A stretch of 64,000 bases of DNA from Salinicoccus halodurans (GTDB lineage: Bacteria > Bacillota > Bacilli > Staphylococcales > Salinicoccaceae): NCBI RefSeq assembly GCF_900114445.1, contig NZ_FOTB01000001.1, positions 244,937 to 308,936 of the forward strand, written 5' to 3'. A program made the position numbers and the translations under genes. Under the pieces are notes generated by a model. It did no database searches. It was not told the DNA's origin and saw only the letters and a list, made by a program, of their open reading frames with translations. This document shows, in pieces, positions 1 to 10,047 of this stretch. Each line of letters begins with the position of its first letter. The stretch's first letter is position 1.

Positions 1-1
1 C

Positions 2-1156
2 GGCAGCGAACTCTCAAATGTTCAGCCGTTTCTATTCAAAAATCATAGAGGCGACCTCGCCCTTGCACATAACGGCAACCTCGTAAATGCGATGAGCATC
101 CGGGAGGCGCTTGAAGACGACGGGGCAATCTTCCAGACATCTTCCGATACGGAAGTCCTGGCTCATCTTCTCAGGAAAAATAAAAGCACTGACAGAAAAA
201 CGCGTATCAAATCGGCACTCAAGCAGCTGAAAGGCGCCTTTGCATTCGTTATCCTGGATGAAGATTCATTGACGATTGCGCTTGATGACCACGGGGTCCG
301 TCCGCTGATGCTCGGTGAAATCGACGGTTCCTACTGCGTGGCGAGTGAAACCTGTGCGTTCACAGCCATCGGGGCGGAGTATATCCGGGACATTGAGCCG
401 GGCGAACTCATCACGCTGAGTGAGGACGGCATCGATTTCGACCGGTATACAGATGTCGAAAAACCGAATATGTGCTCGATGGAATATATTTATTTCGCAC
501 GGGCGGATTCCGAATTCCGCCACACTTCGACTTATACGATCCGCAAAGAGCTCGGCAGGGAACTTGCGAAAGAGATGCCGGTGGAGGCAGATATCGTCAT
601 CGGTGTGCCGGACTCGAGCCTCGCTGCAGCCAAAGGGTTTTCGGAGGAATCCGGGATCAAGCAGGAACAGGGTCTCCTTAAAAATCGCTATGTCGGCAGG
701 ACGTTCATCTCGCCGGGTCAGGAAGCGCGCGAACGTGCCGTACGCATGAAGCTCTCCCCGGTACGGGATGTTGTGGAAGGGAAGCGCATTATCGTCATCG
801 ACGATTCCATCGTCCGGGGCACGACGAGCCGCTTCATCGTCAAGGCACTCAGGAAAGCGGGCGCAAAAGAGGTGCACATGGGTGTCTCCTCGCCGCCGCT
901 TAAGAATCCGTGTTTCTACGGCATCGATGTGTCCACACATGCCGAAATCATCGCCAGCCAAAAATCGAATGAGGAGATCCGCAGGGAAATCGATGCGGAC
1001 TCACTGACCTACCTTTCAGTGGATGCGATGCATGACGTCTATCATTCATACGGTTCAAGAGGCCAGTGTGATGCCTGCTTTACAGGGAACTACCCGATTG
1101 AAATCATCGATCAGGTCCTGCCCCAGGAGAAAGACCTGAAGACGAAAGGAGTTTAA
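2..1156 (+). CDS. purF: amidophosphoribosyltransferase, 5'-truncated by window start
   Basis: Catalyses the first committed step of purine synthesis, transferring glutamine-derived ammonia to PRPP. Only the C-terminal 384 codons lie in the window; the reading frame is open from base 2 and reads QPFLFK...[12 protein letters not shown], typical of the glutaminase half, so the N-terminal catalytic Cys and start lie upstream. The phosphoribosyltransferase signature [13 protein letters not shown] is present. Cysteines in [18 protein letters not shown] and CDACFTG match the [4Fe-4S] ligand positions of the Bacillus-type enzyme. purM follows after a single base, so the genes are co-transcribed. Assignment is secure; the truncation is a window artefact. 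Confidence 0.97.
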   Translation, partial: GSELSNVQPFLFKNHRGDLALAHNGNLVNAMSIREALEDDGAIFQTSSDTEVLAHLLRKNKSTDRKTRIKSALKQLKGAFAFVILDEDSLTIALDDHGVRPLMLGEIDGSYCVASETCAFTAIGAEYIRDIEPGELITLSEDGIDFDRYTDVEKPNMCSMEYIYFARADSEFRHTSTYTIRKELGRELAKEMPVEADIVIGVPDSSLAAAKGFSEESGIKQEQGLLKNRYVGRTFISPGQEARERAVRMKLSPVRDVVEGKRIIVIDDSIVRGTTSRFIVKALRKAGAKEVHMGVSSPPLKNPCFYGIDVSTHAEIIASQKSNEEIRREIDADSLTYLSVDAMHDVYHSYGSRGQCDACFTGNYPIEIIDQVLPQEKDLKTKGV

Positions 1157-1157
1157 C

Positions 1158-2180
1158 ATGTCAGAACAATATAAGAAGGCCGGCGTCGATATCGAAGCCG
1201 GCTATGAAGCAGTCGATAGAATGGAAACCCACGTAAAACGCACGATGCGTAAAGAAGTCATCGGAGGTCTTGGAGGCTTCGGGGCGGCATTTGATCTGTC
1301 GGGTCTCAATATGAAGGCACCGGTCCTCGTTTCAGGGACGGACGGTGTGGGCACAAAGCTGAAACTTGCGATTGACCACAACCGCCATAATACGATCGGC
1401 ATCGATGCCGTCGCGATGTGTGTGAATGATATTCTGACGACCGGTGCAGAACCCCTTTACTTTCTGGATTATATCGCCGTCAATAAAGTGATTCCGGAAA
1501 TGGTTGCGGGCATTGTCGACGGTGTGTCGGAAGGCTGTGTCCAGGCCGGCTGTGCACTGATTGGCGGGGAGACCGCCGAGATGGGCGAAATGTACGGCAA
1601 GGGTGAATATGACATTGCCGGATTTGCCGTCGGTGCAGTCGAAAAGACCGCATATATCGACGGGTCGGATGTCAAAGCGGGTGACAGGATCATCGGTCTG
1701 CCCTCAAGCGGCATCCATTCCAACGGCTACAGCCTGGTAAGGAAACTGCTCCTCGATAATGCGGTTGATGTGAATAAAGATCTCGACGGCCGTCCGATCA
1801 TCGACCAGCTGCTTGAACCGACACGGATTTATGTGAAAAGTGTCCGGTCACTGATGGAAAAAGTGGATGTCAAAGCGATGAGCCATATTACGGGCGGGGG
1901 GTTCATAGAGAATATCCCGCGTACACTCCCTGATCACCTCGGAGCTGATATTGAAGCTGGCGGCATTGAAGTTCCGCGGATCATCTCATGGCTTATGGAA
2001 CTGGGGAATATTGACCCGCAGGAAGCATATAATGTCTTTAATATGGGTATCGGTTTTATAATCGCTGTCGATGAGGCTGACGTGGAGGCTGCTGTCCGTG
2101 CACTCGAGGATGCGGGGGAAGCACCGGAAGTCATCGGTACGGTGACGGAAGAAAGCGGGCTCCGGATCCATGGCCGTTAA
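1158..2180 (+). CDS. purM: phosphoribosylformylglycinamidine cyclo-ligase (AIR synthase)
   Basis: Converts FGAM to aminoimidazole ribonucleotide with ATP. The 340-residue length is normal for PurM. It contains the ATP-binding region [15 protein letters not shown], the [13 protein letters not shown] segment, LIGGETAEM and the late glycine-rich [15 protein letters not shown] motif, all diagnostic of the AIR synthase fold. The ATG lies one base after the purF stop, with AAAGGAG in the last purF codons as its ribosome binding site. Its last 11 bases overlap purN. Position two of the visible purFMNHD operon. Confidence 0.97.
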   Translation: MSEQYKKAGVDIEAGYEAVDRMETHVKRTMRKEVIGGLGGFGAAFDLSGLNMKAPVLVSGTDGVGTKLKLAIDHNRHNTIGIDAVAMCVNDILTTGAEPLYFLDYIAVNKVIPEMVAGIVDGVSEGCVQAGCALIGGETAEMGEMYGKGEYDIAGFAVGAVEKTAYIDGSDVKAGDRIIGLPSSGIHSNGYSLVRKLLLDNAVDVNKDLDGRPIIDQLLEPTRIYVKSVRSLMEKVDVKAMSHITGGGFIENIPRTLPDHLGADIEAGGIEVPRIISWLMELGNIDPQEAYNVFNMGIGFIIAVDEADVEAAVRALEDAGEAPEVIGTVTEESGLRIHGR

Positions 2181-2739
2181 AGTGGCGGTACTCGCATCCG
2201 GCGGCGGCTCGAATTTTGAGAATCTCGTGGATCATTCAGATGAGATCGGCATCGCTGTCCAAGTACTGATCACCGATCACAGTGATGCCTATGCAGTCAA
2301 AAGGGCAGAGAAATTTGGTATTCCCGCGCATGCTTTTGAACGCCGTAAATTTGATTCCAAAATGGCGCACGAGCAAGCGATACTTGAAATTTTATATGAA
2401 TATGAAGTGGAATATGTACTGCTTGCAGGCTACATGCGGATACTCTCACGTAACTTCATCCATGCATTCGAGCATCACATCATCAACCTGCATCCTTCTC
2501 TGCTCCCTTCATTCAAAGGCAGGAACGGCATTGAAGATGCATTCAATTATGGTGTGAAAGTGACAGGCGTGACGATCCACTTTGTGGATGCGGGTATAGA
2601 TACGGGTGAAATAATTGCCCAGGAGCCGATTATCATTGGTGAAAATGATACACTTGAAATGTTGGAAACGAAAATCCACAGATTGGAATATGAGCTTTAT
2701 CCAAAAGCGTTAAAAAAAGTGATTGAAGGTGTGGAATGA
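2170..2739 (+). CDS. purN: phosphoribosylglycinamide formyltransferase
   Basis: Transfers a formyl group from 10-formyl-tetrahydrofolate to GAR. The 189-residue protein opens with [15 protein letters not shown], the phosphate-binding loop of the family. [12 protein letters not shown] contains the catalytic Asn-His pair, and the loop [13 protein letters not shown] carries the catalytic Asp. The start ATG lies inside the purM 3' end (11-bp overlap), and the stop overlaps the purH start, so translation is probably coupled along the operon. Confidence 0.96.
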   Translation: MAVKVAVLASGGGSNFENLVDHSDEIGIAVQVLITDHSDAYAVKRAEKFGIPAHAFERRKFDSKMAHEQAILEILYEYEVEYVLLAGYMRILSRNFIHAFEHHIINLHPSLLPSFKGRNGIEDAFNYGVKVTGVTIHFVDAGIDTGEIIAQEPIIIGENDTLEMLETKIHRLEYELYPKALKKVIEGVE

Positions 2740-4217
2740 TGAAAAAAGCATTGATCAGTGTTTCTGATAAAAGCAGTCTTGAACCATTCGTCCGCGGACT
2801 TGTGCGCAACGACTACGAAATCTATTCGACAGGGGGTACACTTGCGGCCATTGAATCATTCGGCGTGGAAGTTAAAGGTGTCAACGAACTGACAGGTTTT
2901 GATGAAATCATGGACGGGCGTGTCAAGACACTGCACCCGGCTGTACATGGCGGGATCCTTGCCGACCGTGACAACCCGGAACATATGGAAGACCTTAAAA
3001 AGAACGGCATCGAAACGATCGATCTCGTTGCCGTAAATCTCTATCCTTTTAAGGAGACGGTGAAAAAGGATGGTGTCACAGAAAATGAAGCGGTCGAAAA
3101 TATCGATATCGGCGGGCCGACTATGCTGCGCGCCGCCGCGAAAAACTTCAAGCATGTGACGACCATCGTGGATCCGGAAGACTATGGTGAAGTGATTCAG
3201 AAGATAGAGGAGGATACACTGGACATTACATACCGGCGGGGTCTGATGATCAAAGTGTTCAGTCACACGAATGATTACGACCAGGCGATTGTGAATCATT
3301 TCAGCCAGGCGGAAGAAGCATTGCGCTATGGTGAAAATCCGCATCAGTCTGCGCGTCTTGTGCGTACGACTGAAAAGCACAATACAATCCTGAATGCGGA
3401 TGTCCTCCACGGCAAAGCACTGTCCTACAATAATCTGCGCGATGCGGATGCGGCATTTGCGCTCGCAAAAAAATTCGATATGCCGGCAGCGATAGCGGTC
3501 AAGCATATGAATCCGTGCGGAGTGGGGACGGGCGACACGATTGCGGAAGCGTTCAAAAATGCGCATGAAGCGGATTCCCAGTCCATCTTCGGCGGCATCG
3601 TTGCCCTGAATAAGACAGTGGATAAAGAGACCGCGGAACAGCTCCATGGAATTTTCCTCGAAGTGATCATCGCACCTGACTTTGATGAAGCGGCACTTGA
3701 GGTTCTGACACAGAAGAAGAATCTCCGCCTGCTCGAAGTTGATTTCCATGAGGATGAACACGCTGAAGAGTTTGTCAGCGTCTCCGGCGGCTATCTTGTG
3801 CAGTCCCGGGATACCGGGTCGCTCAAAGAAGATGAGATCAAGGTCGTCACAAAAGCCCAGCCGACACGTGACCAGATGAAAGCGATGGCGCTTGCCTGGG
3901 AAGTGGCAAAACACGTCAAGAGCAACGCGATCGTTCTTGCGAACGATAAGCAGACTGTGGGCATCGGTGCCGGGCAGATGAACCGAGTCGGGGCACTTAA
4001 GATTGCCATCGACCGCGCGCTTGAACTGGGGGACAATGTCGTCATGGCAAGTGACGGTTTCTTCCCGATGCCGGATACGGTGCAGCTGGCACACGAACAC
4101 GGAATAAAATCCATCATCCAGCCGGGCGGATCAAAACGGGATCAGGAATCCATCGATTACTGTGATGAAAATGATATGGCAATGGTCGTTACAGGAATGC
4201 GTCACTTCAAACACTAG
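2736..4217 (+). CDS. purH: bifunctional AICAR formyltransferase / IMP cyclohydrolase
   Basis: Performs the last two steps of IMP synthesis. The N-terminal ~190 residues are the MGS-like IMP cyclohydrolase domain ([40 protein letters not shown]). The rest is the AICAR formyltransferase domain with [13 protein letters not shown] and [15 protein letters not shown], including the catalytic Lys-His. 493 residues is near the usual length. It overlaps the purN stop by four bases; a second in-frame ATG lies three bases later and either could initiate. A hairpin separates it from purD. Confidence 0.97.
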   Translation: MMKKALISVSDKSSLEPFVRGLVRNDYEIYSTGGTLAAIESFGVEVKGVNELTGFDEIMDGRVKTLHPAVHGGILADRDNPEHMEDLKKNGIETIDLVAVNLYPFKETVKKDGVTENEAVENIDIGGPTMLRAAAKNFKHVTTIVDPEDYGEVIQKIEEDTLDITYRRGLMIKVFSHTNDYDQAIVNHFSQAEEALRYGENPHQSARLVRTTEKHNTILNADVLHGKALSYNNLRDADAAFALAKKFDMPAAIAVKHMNPCGVGTGDTIAEAFKNAHEADSQSIFGGIVALNKTVDKETAEQLHGIFLEVIIAPDFDEAALEVLTQKKNLRLLEVDFHEDEHAEEFVSVSGGYLVQSRDTGSLKEDEIKVVTKAQPTRDQMKAMALAWEVAKHVKSNAIVLANDKQTVGIGAGQMNRVGALKIAIDRALELGDNVVMASDGFFPMPDTVQLAHEHGIKSIIQPGGSKRDQESIDYCDENDMAMVVTGMRHFKH

Positions 4218-4247
4218 AGTAAAAGCAGGAGCAGTATAGAGAGCAGG

Positions 4248-4272
4248 GCGGACGGCCTGACGGTGCGTCCGC
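4248..4272 (+). other. intergenic hairpin between purH and purD
   Basis: Seven-base perfect stem GCGGACG (4248-4254) / CGTCCGC (4266-4272) around an 11-base loop, with a partly pairing GAGA/TCTC flank, in the 79-bp purH-purD gap. No T tract follows, so it does not look like an intrinsic terminator. RNA stabilisation, processing or partial polarity are possible. Confidence 0.45.
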
Positions 4273-4296
4273 TCTCATACTGAAAGGAGCAGATTT

Positions 4297-5550
4297 ATGA
4301 ATATAGCGGTGATCGGCGGCGGAGGCCGCGAACACGCTTTAGTAAGAAAATTTGCAGAGTCTGAGAAAGTGGACAGGATCTTTGCGATACCTGGTAACGC
4401 GGGGATGTCGGATGTTGCAGAAGTGATTCACGGCGTATCAGAGAAAGATTTTGAGGCCATTGCCGGCGTCTGTCTTGAAAATGAAGTGGAGTGGGTGGTC
4501 GTTGGACCGGAAGCCCCTCTTACCGAAGGCATCGTGGATTACCTGGAAGATGAACATGGGATCAAAGTGTTCGGTCCAAGAAAAAAAGAAGCGCAGATGG
4601 AATCCTCCAAAGCATTCACTAAAGAGCTGATGGAGAAATATGACATACCGACGGCAAAGTTTGCCAAATTCAATGATTATGATGAAGCATATAAATACAT
4701 CGAAGAACAGGGCGCTCCGATCGTCCTGAAAAAAGATGGCCTGGCAGCCGGGAAAGGTGTCGTCGTTGCAACGGACATGGATGAAGCCCTGGCCGGTCTC
4801 GATGAATTGACGGCTGGGGGAACGGATGATGCCCAGATCGTCATCGAGGAATATCTGGAAGGGGAAGAGTTCTCCCTGATGGTACTGGTCAATGGCGAGT
4901 ACACCCATTCATTCGAAATGATCGCCCAGGACCATAAACGTGCCTTCGACGGGGACACCGGTCCCAATACAGGCGGCATGGGTGCCTATGCGCCGGTCAG
5001 TCATATCGGTGAATCCCACCGTACAGAAGCCATTGAGAAAATCATCAAGCCTGTGGCACGTGGAATGGTGGAGGAAGGCCTCGATTATTTCGGCATTCTT
5101 TATCTGGGTGCGATGGTGACCGCCGACGGCGTCAAAGTAATAGAATTCAATGCGAGGTTCGGTGATCCGGAAGCCCAGATTCTGCTGTCGATGATGGATG
5201 ACGATTTCGCCGACGTAATCGAAAAAGTCCACCGGAAAGAACCGTTCGAACTTAGTTTTAAACCCGGCTGCATGGTCGGTGTGATGCTCGCAAGCACCGG
5301 ATATCCGAAAGCATATGAAAAAGAAAAATATGTAGAATTCGAAAGTGTCCGCGACAATTGCTACATCAGCGGGCTGGGCCAGGACATGGATGGCCGCTTC
5401 GTCACTTCCGGCGGCCGGGTGCTGCTCGTGACCGGACACGGTGAATCTGTGGATCAGGCGGTAAAATCGGTGTACGAAAACGTGGCGCAGGTGAAGTATG
5501 AAGACGGCGATCTGTTCTTCAGGAAAGATATCGCCCACCGTGCACTGTAG
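4297..5550 (+). CDS. purD: phosphoribosylamine--glycine ligase (GAR synthetase)
   Basis: Joins glycine to phosphoribosylamine with ATP. The 417-residue protein has the N-terminal NIAVIGGGGREHALV signature, a central ATP-grasp domain (PIVLKKDGLAAGKGVVVA; IVIEEYLEGEEFSLM) and the GPNTGGMGAYAP and EFNARFGDPEAQ motifs that bind phosphate and metal. AAAGGAG sits 8 bases before the ATG. It is the last gene of the operon; a clear hairpin terminator follows. Confidence 0.97.
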   Translation: MNIAVIGGGGREHALVRKFAESEKVDRIFAIPGNAGMSDVAEVIHGVSEKDFEAIAGVCLENEVEWVVVGPEAPLTEGIVDYLEDEHGIKVFGPRKKEAQMESSKAFTKELMEKYDIPTAKFAKFNDYDEAYKYIEEQGAPIVLKKDGLAAGKGVVVATDMDEALAGLDELTAGGTDDAQIVIEEYLEGEEFSLMVLVNGEYTHSFEMIAQDHKRAFDGDTGPNTGGMGAYAPVSHIGESHRTEAIEKIIKPVARGMVEEGLDYFGILYLGAMVTADGVKVIEFNARFGDPEAQILLSMMDDDFADVIEKVHRKEPFELSFKPGCMVGVMLASTGYPKAYEKEKYVEFESVRDNCYISGLGQDMDGRFVTSGGRVLLVTGHGESVDQAVKSVYENVAQVKYEDGDLFFRKDIAHRAL

Positions 5551-5578
5551 AGCCTTTTAAATTCAACTTGAAGCCAAA

Positions 5579-5616
5579 AATACCCCGGATGAAATGCGTC
5601 CGGGGTATTGCTTATT
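5579..5616 (+). terminator. purine operon terminator
   Basis: Perfect 11-bp stem (AATACCCCGGA at 5579-5589 with TCCGGGGTATT at 5599-5609) and a 9-base loop, followed by an AT-rich but T-poor tail (GCTTATTA). It lies 28 bases after the purD stop. Confidence 0.75.
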
Positions 5617-5766
5617 AAACAGGTATTCACAGCGACCTTTTTAAACCATTTAAACTGCCTCTTGCCATTCAAACTTCTGCAAATTCAACCTGCCTGTAAA
5701 TCAACCTGCGTCCTGCAAAAACAAAGGTCTGAATACCTGGTAGTACTTCTGATTTTTAGTGATTGA

Positions 5767-5949
5767 TTACTCGAATGAATCCTGGATTTCCTCTTCGGTT
5801 TTGTCCGTGCCCTCTTTGTCACTTTCGATATCCTTGCCTTTGGGCACTTTCCTGTCTTCATTCTTTTCCAGCTCTTCAGCCGGATTTTCCTCTTCGCGCG
5901 CCTCTTCAGCGGCGTCTTTCAGCTCATCTTTTTTATCTTTGAAACTCAT
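5767..5949 (-). CDS. small acidic, lysine/glutamate-rich protein of unknown function
   Basis: A 60-residue protein starting MSFKDKKDELKDAAEEA and ending EEIQDSFE. It has no membrane segment or cysteine and about two thirds charged residues, so it should be soluble and helical or disordered. AGGAG lies 11 bases upstream of the chosen ATG; two earlier potential starts (GTG 5961, ATG 5958) lie too close to that site. It stands alone on the minus strand between the purine operon and a membrane protein gene. I do not recognise a family. It could be a stress-type small hydrophilic protein, but only composition supports that. Confidence 0.55.
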   Translation of the reverse strand: MSFKDKKDELKDAAEEAREEENPAEELEKNEDRKVPKGKDIESDKEGTDKTEEEIQDSFE

Positions 5950-6147
5950 CTGTATCATCACTCCTAATTGAGATTCGATATCATATAATATTATTTCTTA
6001 TCTGTGTTATTAGATAGATACCCAGTGCTTTTATAGGATAAACATGAATTATCATCCATCGGAATATTTTTCTGTATACGTGTGTTATGATTCAATGCAT
6101 TGTGGGGGATAATCCTCTATAATGGGAATGGATTGAGGTGAAACTGA

Positions 6148-7392
6148 ATGAAAAAGCTCAAACAGCAGAGCGAAGTCTATATCAGTATATTATTAGGTAT
6201 ATTCTTTGTTGTGCTTGGTATATTCGTATTATTCAACACGGGGCACATCCGCGGCGAAGCTCCGGATGTGGATGATTCCCAGATTGAGACGGTCTTTGAT
6301 CTGATCACTGCATTCTTTTTAGAAGGGACGACTGTCCTGAGCATTCTGATCGGCGAGTTTCCGATTATCGCCGGCATTCTGATTGTGCTTTTCGGAGTGC
6401 TCATGCTGAAGATTTCACAGATGATCCGGCGGACAACGGAATTTGACACCGGGCTGTCCTTCTTCTTCATAGGCCTGTCCTTCTTCCTGTTCATCATAAC
6501 GACAGTATTGATGCATCAGGTATACGGCTGGTTCGCACTGCTCTACCTGCTGGCGTTCATAGTGCATATGCTCTATAACATATTCAATGAGTATCTGGAT
6601 CCCGCGCACAGGAAAGAACATTATATGATCATCCTTTTCGTATACGGAATCGCCTATTTCTTCACACAGAATGCAGTGTATTCCAATATCGAAACAGCGA
6701 CGACACCGACTGATGTACTGGCGATCAATACATTCTTCACTATAATCTGGGTGCTGTCACTGCTCGCGCTCGGAGTGGGTGTCTTCCTGTCTAAGTCGAA
6801 AAACCTGCTGAAGAAACCGAGGAAAGAGGAGAATGCGGCATTATCCCGCAAAAGTAAACACCAGAAACTGGATCCGAACCAGTATTTCGGATTCTCCGGC
6901 AGGCTCTATGATTTCCGGAACAGACTGCTTGAAAAGACAAAAAGATTTTTGGAAGTCGAATTTCCATCCTGGCTGAAAGCAAACTACGTCGAACTGCTTC
7001 TGGGTACGATCGTTCTGTTTTTCATTCTGATAGAGTTCAACAACCGTCACGGTGTATTTACCGAAGGATATTTCAGGATCTCCCAGATGAAGTATATTTA
7101 TGAGTGGGTGAACTTGTTCCTGGCGCTCGCCCTTGCGGTCGCCTATCTGTTCTTTACTTTTTTCAACATGACACAGAATAAATTCTATCACCGCCAGATG
7201 ATCATCATTACACTGCTGTGGCTGAAACTGACGACAAGTCTCTTCATCACATTGTTCAAGGATGTCGAGCTCTCGCTCTTCATCCTGCCATTCAACATAT
7301 TGCTTGTACTGGTTTCGACACCATTGCTCCTGATCAGCATATTCAAGGAATTCGAAGGAGGTAAAAATAATGAAAAAAATAAAGCAGCATGA
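6148..7392 (+). CDS. polytopic membrane protein of unknown function
   Basis: A 414-residue integral membrane protein with about nine or ten hydrophobic helices. Five or six lie in the first ~215 residues, then a positively charged cytoplasmic loop (~215-280, rich in K/R, containing KKPRKEENAALSRKSKHQK), then three or four more helices. No transporter or enzyme motif was recognised. GATTGAGGTG precedes the ATG. Its final 23 bases overlap the next gene, a hutG-type hydrolase, suggesting translational coupling with no obvious functional link. A TATAAT at about 6118 could be its -10 element. Confidence 0.85.
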   Translation: MKKLKQQSEVYISILLGIFFVVLGIFVLFNTGHIRGEAPDVDDSQIETVFDLITAFFLEGTTVLSILIGEFPIIAGILIVLFGVLMLKISQMIRRTTEFDTGLSFFFIGLSFFLFIITTVLMHQVYGWFALLYLLAFIVHMLYNIFNEYLDPAHRKEHYMIILFVYGIAYFFTQNAVYSNIETATTPTDVLAINTFFTIIWVLSLLALGVGVFLSKSKNLLKKPRKEENAALSRKSKHQKLDPNQYFGFSGRLYDFRNRLLEKTKRFLEVEFPSWLKANYVELLLGTIVLFFILIEFNNRHGVFTEGYFRISQMKYIYEWVNLFLALALAVAYLFFTFFNMTQNKFYHRQMIIITLLWLKLTTSLFITLFKDVELSLFILPFNILLVLVSTPLLLISIFKEFEGGKNNEKNKAA

Positions 7393-8275
7393 TTATTCGG
7401 GCCGTATCGATGATGAAAATAAAGCAGAACGGTTCCATCAAGTCGTAAAACCATGGTCGGAACATGCCGAATCCGGGAAACCTGTGTTCATCGGATTCTC
7501 TTCCGAAGAAGGTGTCCACCGCAACAAAGGCCGGCTGGGTGCCAAAGAAGGGCCGTTCAAAGTCCGTGAAAAGATGGCTTCCCTCCCTTATACAGATACG
7601 GTCTATGATTACGGCAGCGTCATCGGCGACCAGGACCTCGAAGGGGGGCAGGCGGCCCTCGGAGAGGAGGTCGGTAAAGTGTTCGACCATGGCCAGTTCC
7701 CGCTGATCATCGGCGGCGGTCATGAAACACTGTATGGACACTATCTCGGGGTGCGCAGAAAATATCCGGATCAGAAAATCGCAGTCGTGAATCTGGATGC
7801 ACACTTCGACATCCGTGACGAAGCACCGTCTTCGGGTACGATGTTCCACCAGATTCTGTCTGAAGATAAGAACATCGACTATTTCGTGTTCGGCATCCAG
7901 CCCGCGGGGAATACGAAAACTTTATTCGACACTGCCGACGCTTTCGGTGTGAAGTACGCATTGATGGAAGACGTGAGAAATACCGGCATATTTGAAGAGA
8001 CGCTTGGAACTCTGGACGAATATGATGTCGTGTTCGCCACACTGTGCATGGACTCCATTCAGCAGGGGACAGCCCCGGGAACAAGTGCACCGTCACCAAA
8101 CGGATTTACAGCATCAGAGATCCACAGCATGATCGCAAGCCTCGCCAAACTTCCAAATATCGTCAGTTTCGATATAAGTGAAGTAGCACCAAGACTCGAT
8201 ATAGACGACCGGACAAGCGGCCTCGCGGCAAGCCTGTTCCACCGGTTCATGATAGAAAAGGAGACTTTCAGATGA
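7370..8275 (+). CDS. hutG: formimidoylglutamase-like arginase-family hydrolase
   Basis: A ureohydrolase-fold Mn enzyme, most like formimidoylglutamate hydrolase of histidine degradation. Metal-binding motifs are LIIGGGHETL, VNLDAHFDIR and LCMDSIQQGTAPGTSAP; the N-terminal NKGRLGAKEGP segment is typical of the staphylococcal HutG clade. The first Asp of the usual DxD third motif is Cys here; from memory the same Cys occurs in S. aureus HutG, so this is probably clade-typical. No hutH, hutU or hutI lies nearby. The gene overlaps its upstream neighbour by 23 bp and the downstream methyltransferase by 4 bp. Substrate assignment is moderate; family assignment is firm. AAGGAGG precedes the ATG. Confidence 0.82.
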   Translation: MKKIKQHDYSGRIDDENKAERFHQVVKPWSEHAESGKPVFIGFSSEEGVHRNKGRLGAKEGPFKVREKMASLPYTDTVYDYGSVIGDQDLEGGQAALGEEVGKVFDHGQFPLIIGGGHETLYGHYLGVRRKYPDQKIAVVNLDAHFDIRDEAPSSGTMFHQILSEDKNIDYFVFGIQPAGNTKTLFDTADAFGVKYALMEDVRNTGIFEETLGTLDEYDVVFATLCMDSIQQGTAPGTSAPSPNGFTASEIHSMIASLAKLPNIVSFDISEVAPRLDIDDRTSGLAASLFHRFMIEKETFR

Positions 8276-9444
8276 ATACAGTCCAGCTGAAGCGCGGCCA
8301 GGAAAGAGCATATGCCAATGGGCAGCTCAACATCGAACGGGATGATCTGAGTGACGATACATTTTTAAAAGATGGAGAAATAGTAAGGGTGACCGATCAT
8401 TTCGGCACACTGATCGGCATCGCCATGATCAGTTTCGAACAGAAGACGATCGGCTGGATCCTTTCAGATAAAGAGGAAGCCATCGACCGTGAATTCGTAG
8501 CCGGGAAAATAGCAGCAGCCATAGAGGAACGCACGCCTTTATTCAACCAGGAGGACACAAATGCATTCCGCCTGTTCAACGAAATCGGAGACGGCCTCGG
8601 CGGGCTCGCCGTCGATTATTACGACAACCATCTGCTCGTGACATTTTACAGCCGGGGCATATACAAAATCAGAGATCTGATCATCAAGGAATTGATGGTC
8701 CAATTAAAACCGGACTCCGTTACAGAGCAGACCCGGTTCAGTGCGGACGGTCGGATGAAGATAGAAAACCGCCGAGTGAGCGGCAATGTGGAATTCCCGA
8801 TCACGGTGCTGGAGTCGGGGCAGCGTTTTTCGGTCCATCTGGATGATGGTCCGATGACTCGGCTGTTTCTGGATCAGAGGGAAACGCGCAGGGCCCTGAT
8901 GAAAAATGCGAAAGGTGCTCACACATTCCTGAACCTTTTTGCATACAGCGGTACATTCTCGATTTCTGCGGCGATCGGCGGCATGTCGACGACCAGCGTG
9001 GATCTTGCGAACCGGACGAAGGAACTCATCACAGACAACTTCAACAATAATAGTCTGCCGGTCGAAGCCCATAAGATCTATATTATGGAAACATCCGAAT
9101 TTCTGAAATATGCCGCAAGGAATAATCATGCTTATGATTCGATACTGATCGATCCGCCGAGCTTCTCACGCTATAAGAAAAAGGTGTTCAAGGTGGACCG
9201 TGATTACCCGAAACTCATACTGGAAGCGGTCAAAGTGCTGAACCGGGGCGGAACGCTGATCCTGAGCCAGAATCTGGAATCGTTCACTTTGAACCAGTTC
9301 AAAAAGCAGATCGGCAATACTCTGGAAAAAGCAGGATATTCATATACTCTCGAAGATGTAAAAGGACTGCCCAAAGACTTTGTGACGGTCAAAGGATATA
9401 AAAAAGGGAAGTATCTGAAAGTCGTGAGCGTGACGGTCGACTGA
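8272..9444 (+). CDS. rlmI: class I SAM-dependent rRNA methyltransferase (RlmI/PUA family)
   Basis: Likely methylates a cytosine in 23S rRNA. The N-terminal ~70 residues resemble a PUA RNA-binding domain. The C-terminal half is a Rossmann methyltransferase with FLNLFAYSGTFSISAA (SAM binding, ~residues 222-237) and SILIDPPSFSRYKKK (catalytic DPP motif, ~residue 290). Length 390 fits the family. The start overlaps the hutG stop (ATGA). The exact target base cannot be assigned from sequence; RlmI-like is inference. Confidence 0.82.
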   Translation: MNTVQLKRGQERAYANGQLNIERDDLSDDTFLKDGEIVRVTDHFGTLIGIAMISFEQKTIGWILSDKEEAIDREFVAGKIAAAIEERTPLFNQEDTNAFRLFNEIGDGLGGLAVDYYDNHLLVTFYSRGIYKIRDLIIKELMVQLKPDSVTEQTRFSADGRMKIENRRVSGNVEFPITVLESGQRFSVHLDDGPMTRLFLDQRETRRALMKNAKGAHTFLNLFAYSGTFSISAAIGGMSTTSVDLANRTKELITDNFNNNSLPVEAHKIYIMETSEFLKYAARNNHAYDSILIDPPSFSRYKKKVFKVDRDYPKLILEAVKVLNRGGTLILSQNLESFTLNQFKKQIGNTLEKAGYSYTLEDVKGLPKDFVTVKGYKKGKYLKVVSVTVD

Positions 9445-9524
9445 ACCCCGCAGGTTTAACATTAATATGGACGCGGGTATATATACACATGTAATAAGAA
9501 TTTGAAAAAGAAGGAGTTTTGTTC

Positions 9525-9980
9525 ATGAGTGCATACCCGCTGACAACAGAACAGATATCAGAACGTGAAAAAGAGGCGCGCGAATTGGTGAAAAGGAAAG
9601 CGAGATTTTCTTCCATTGCCGCTGCGCTGCCGATTCCTTTCCTTGATATCGGCACCGATATGAAACTGATGAATGACATTACAGGTGAAATAGAAGAGGT
9701 TTTCGAACTGGATCACAAGCAGGTAAGTGATACATCGGATGATATGAAGAACCGGGCGGCGGTCATGGCTACCAGCATGGGCAGTGAGTTCGTCGGACGC
9801 CAGACAACGAAGTTCCTGGTGAAGCGGATCGTCAAAGGTTCGGGCAGAAGAATGTTCAAATTTGTACCTATCATAGGTCAGGCGGTCGGCGCCGTCGTCA
9901 GCTATATGATGATGAAAAAGCTTGGGAATGATCATGTCGAAAAGTGTGCTGCCGCGGCGAGACAGCAGACACTGGCTTAA
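9525..9980 (+). CDS. DUF697-like membrane-associated protein
   Basis: A 151-residue protein with a charged helical N-terminus (SEREKEARELVKRKARFSS), a hydrophobic segment with AALPIPFLDIGTDMKLM (~residues 32-50) and a second near the C-terminus (FVPIIGQAVGAVVSYMMM). The IPFLD and IPIIG-like turns resemble DUF697/YcjF-type domains, sometimes linked to GTPases. AAGGAG at 9511-9516 is 8 bases before the ATG; an upstream TTG at 9519 is too close to be the start. It is followed by its own terminator. Family call is tentative. Confidence 0.72.
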   Translation: MSAYPLTTEQISEREKEARELVKRKARFSSIAAALPIPFLDIGTDMKLMNDITGEIEEVFELDHKQVSDTSDDMKNRAAVMATSMGSEFVGRQTTKFLVKRIVKGSGRRMFKFVPIIGQAVGAVVSYMMMKKLGNDHVEKCAAAARQQTLA

Positions 9981-9985
9981 ATACG

Positions 9986-10017
9986 AAGGCACTCTTTAGA
10001 GGGGTGTCTTTTATTAT
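9986..10017 (+). terminator. terminator after the DUF697-like gene
   Basis: AAGGCAC (9986-9992) pairs with GTGTCTT (10004-10010, one G-T pair) and is followed by a TTATTATTT tail. It separates this gene from ptsHI. Confidence 0.65.
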
Positions 10018-10047
10018 TTAATATGATATAAATGGCATGAGTCAAAA

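Noticed and set aside
2856-4100. A long open frame on the minus strand opposite purH
   Set aside because: Antisense to a fully convincing purH, no ribosome binding site, no recognisable protein; a codon-mirror frame.
7370-8275. Cys instead of Asp in the third metal motif (LCMD) of the HutG-like enzyme as a novel active site
   Set aside because: From memory, S. aureus HutG has the same Cys, so it is probably a clade trait rather than a new feature.
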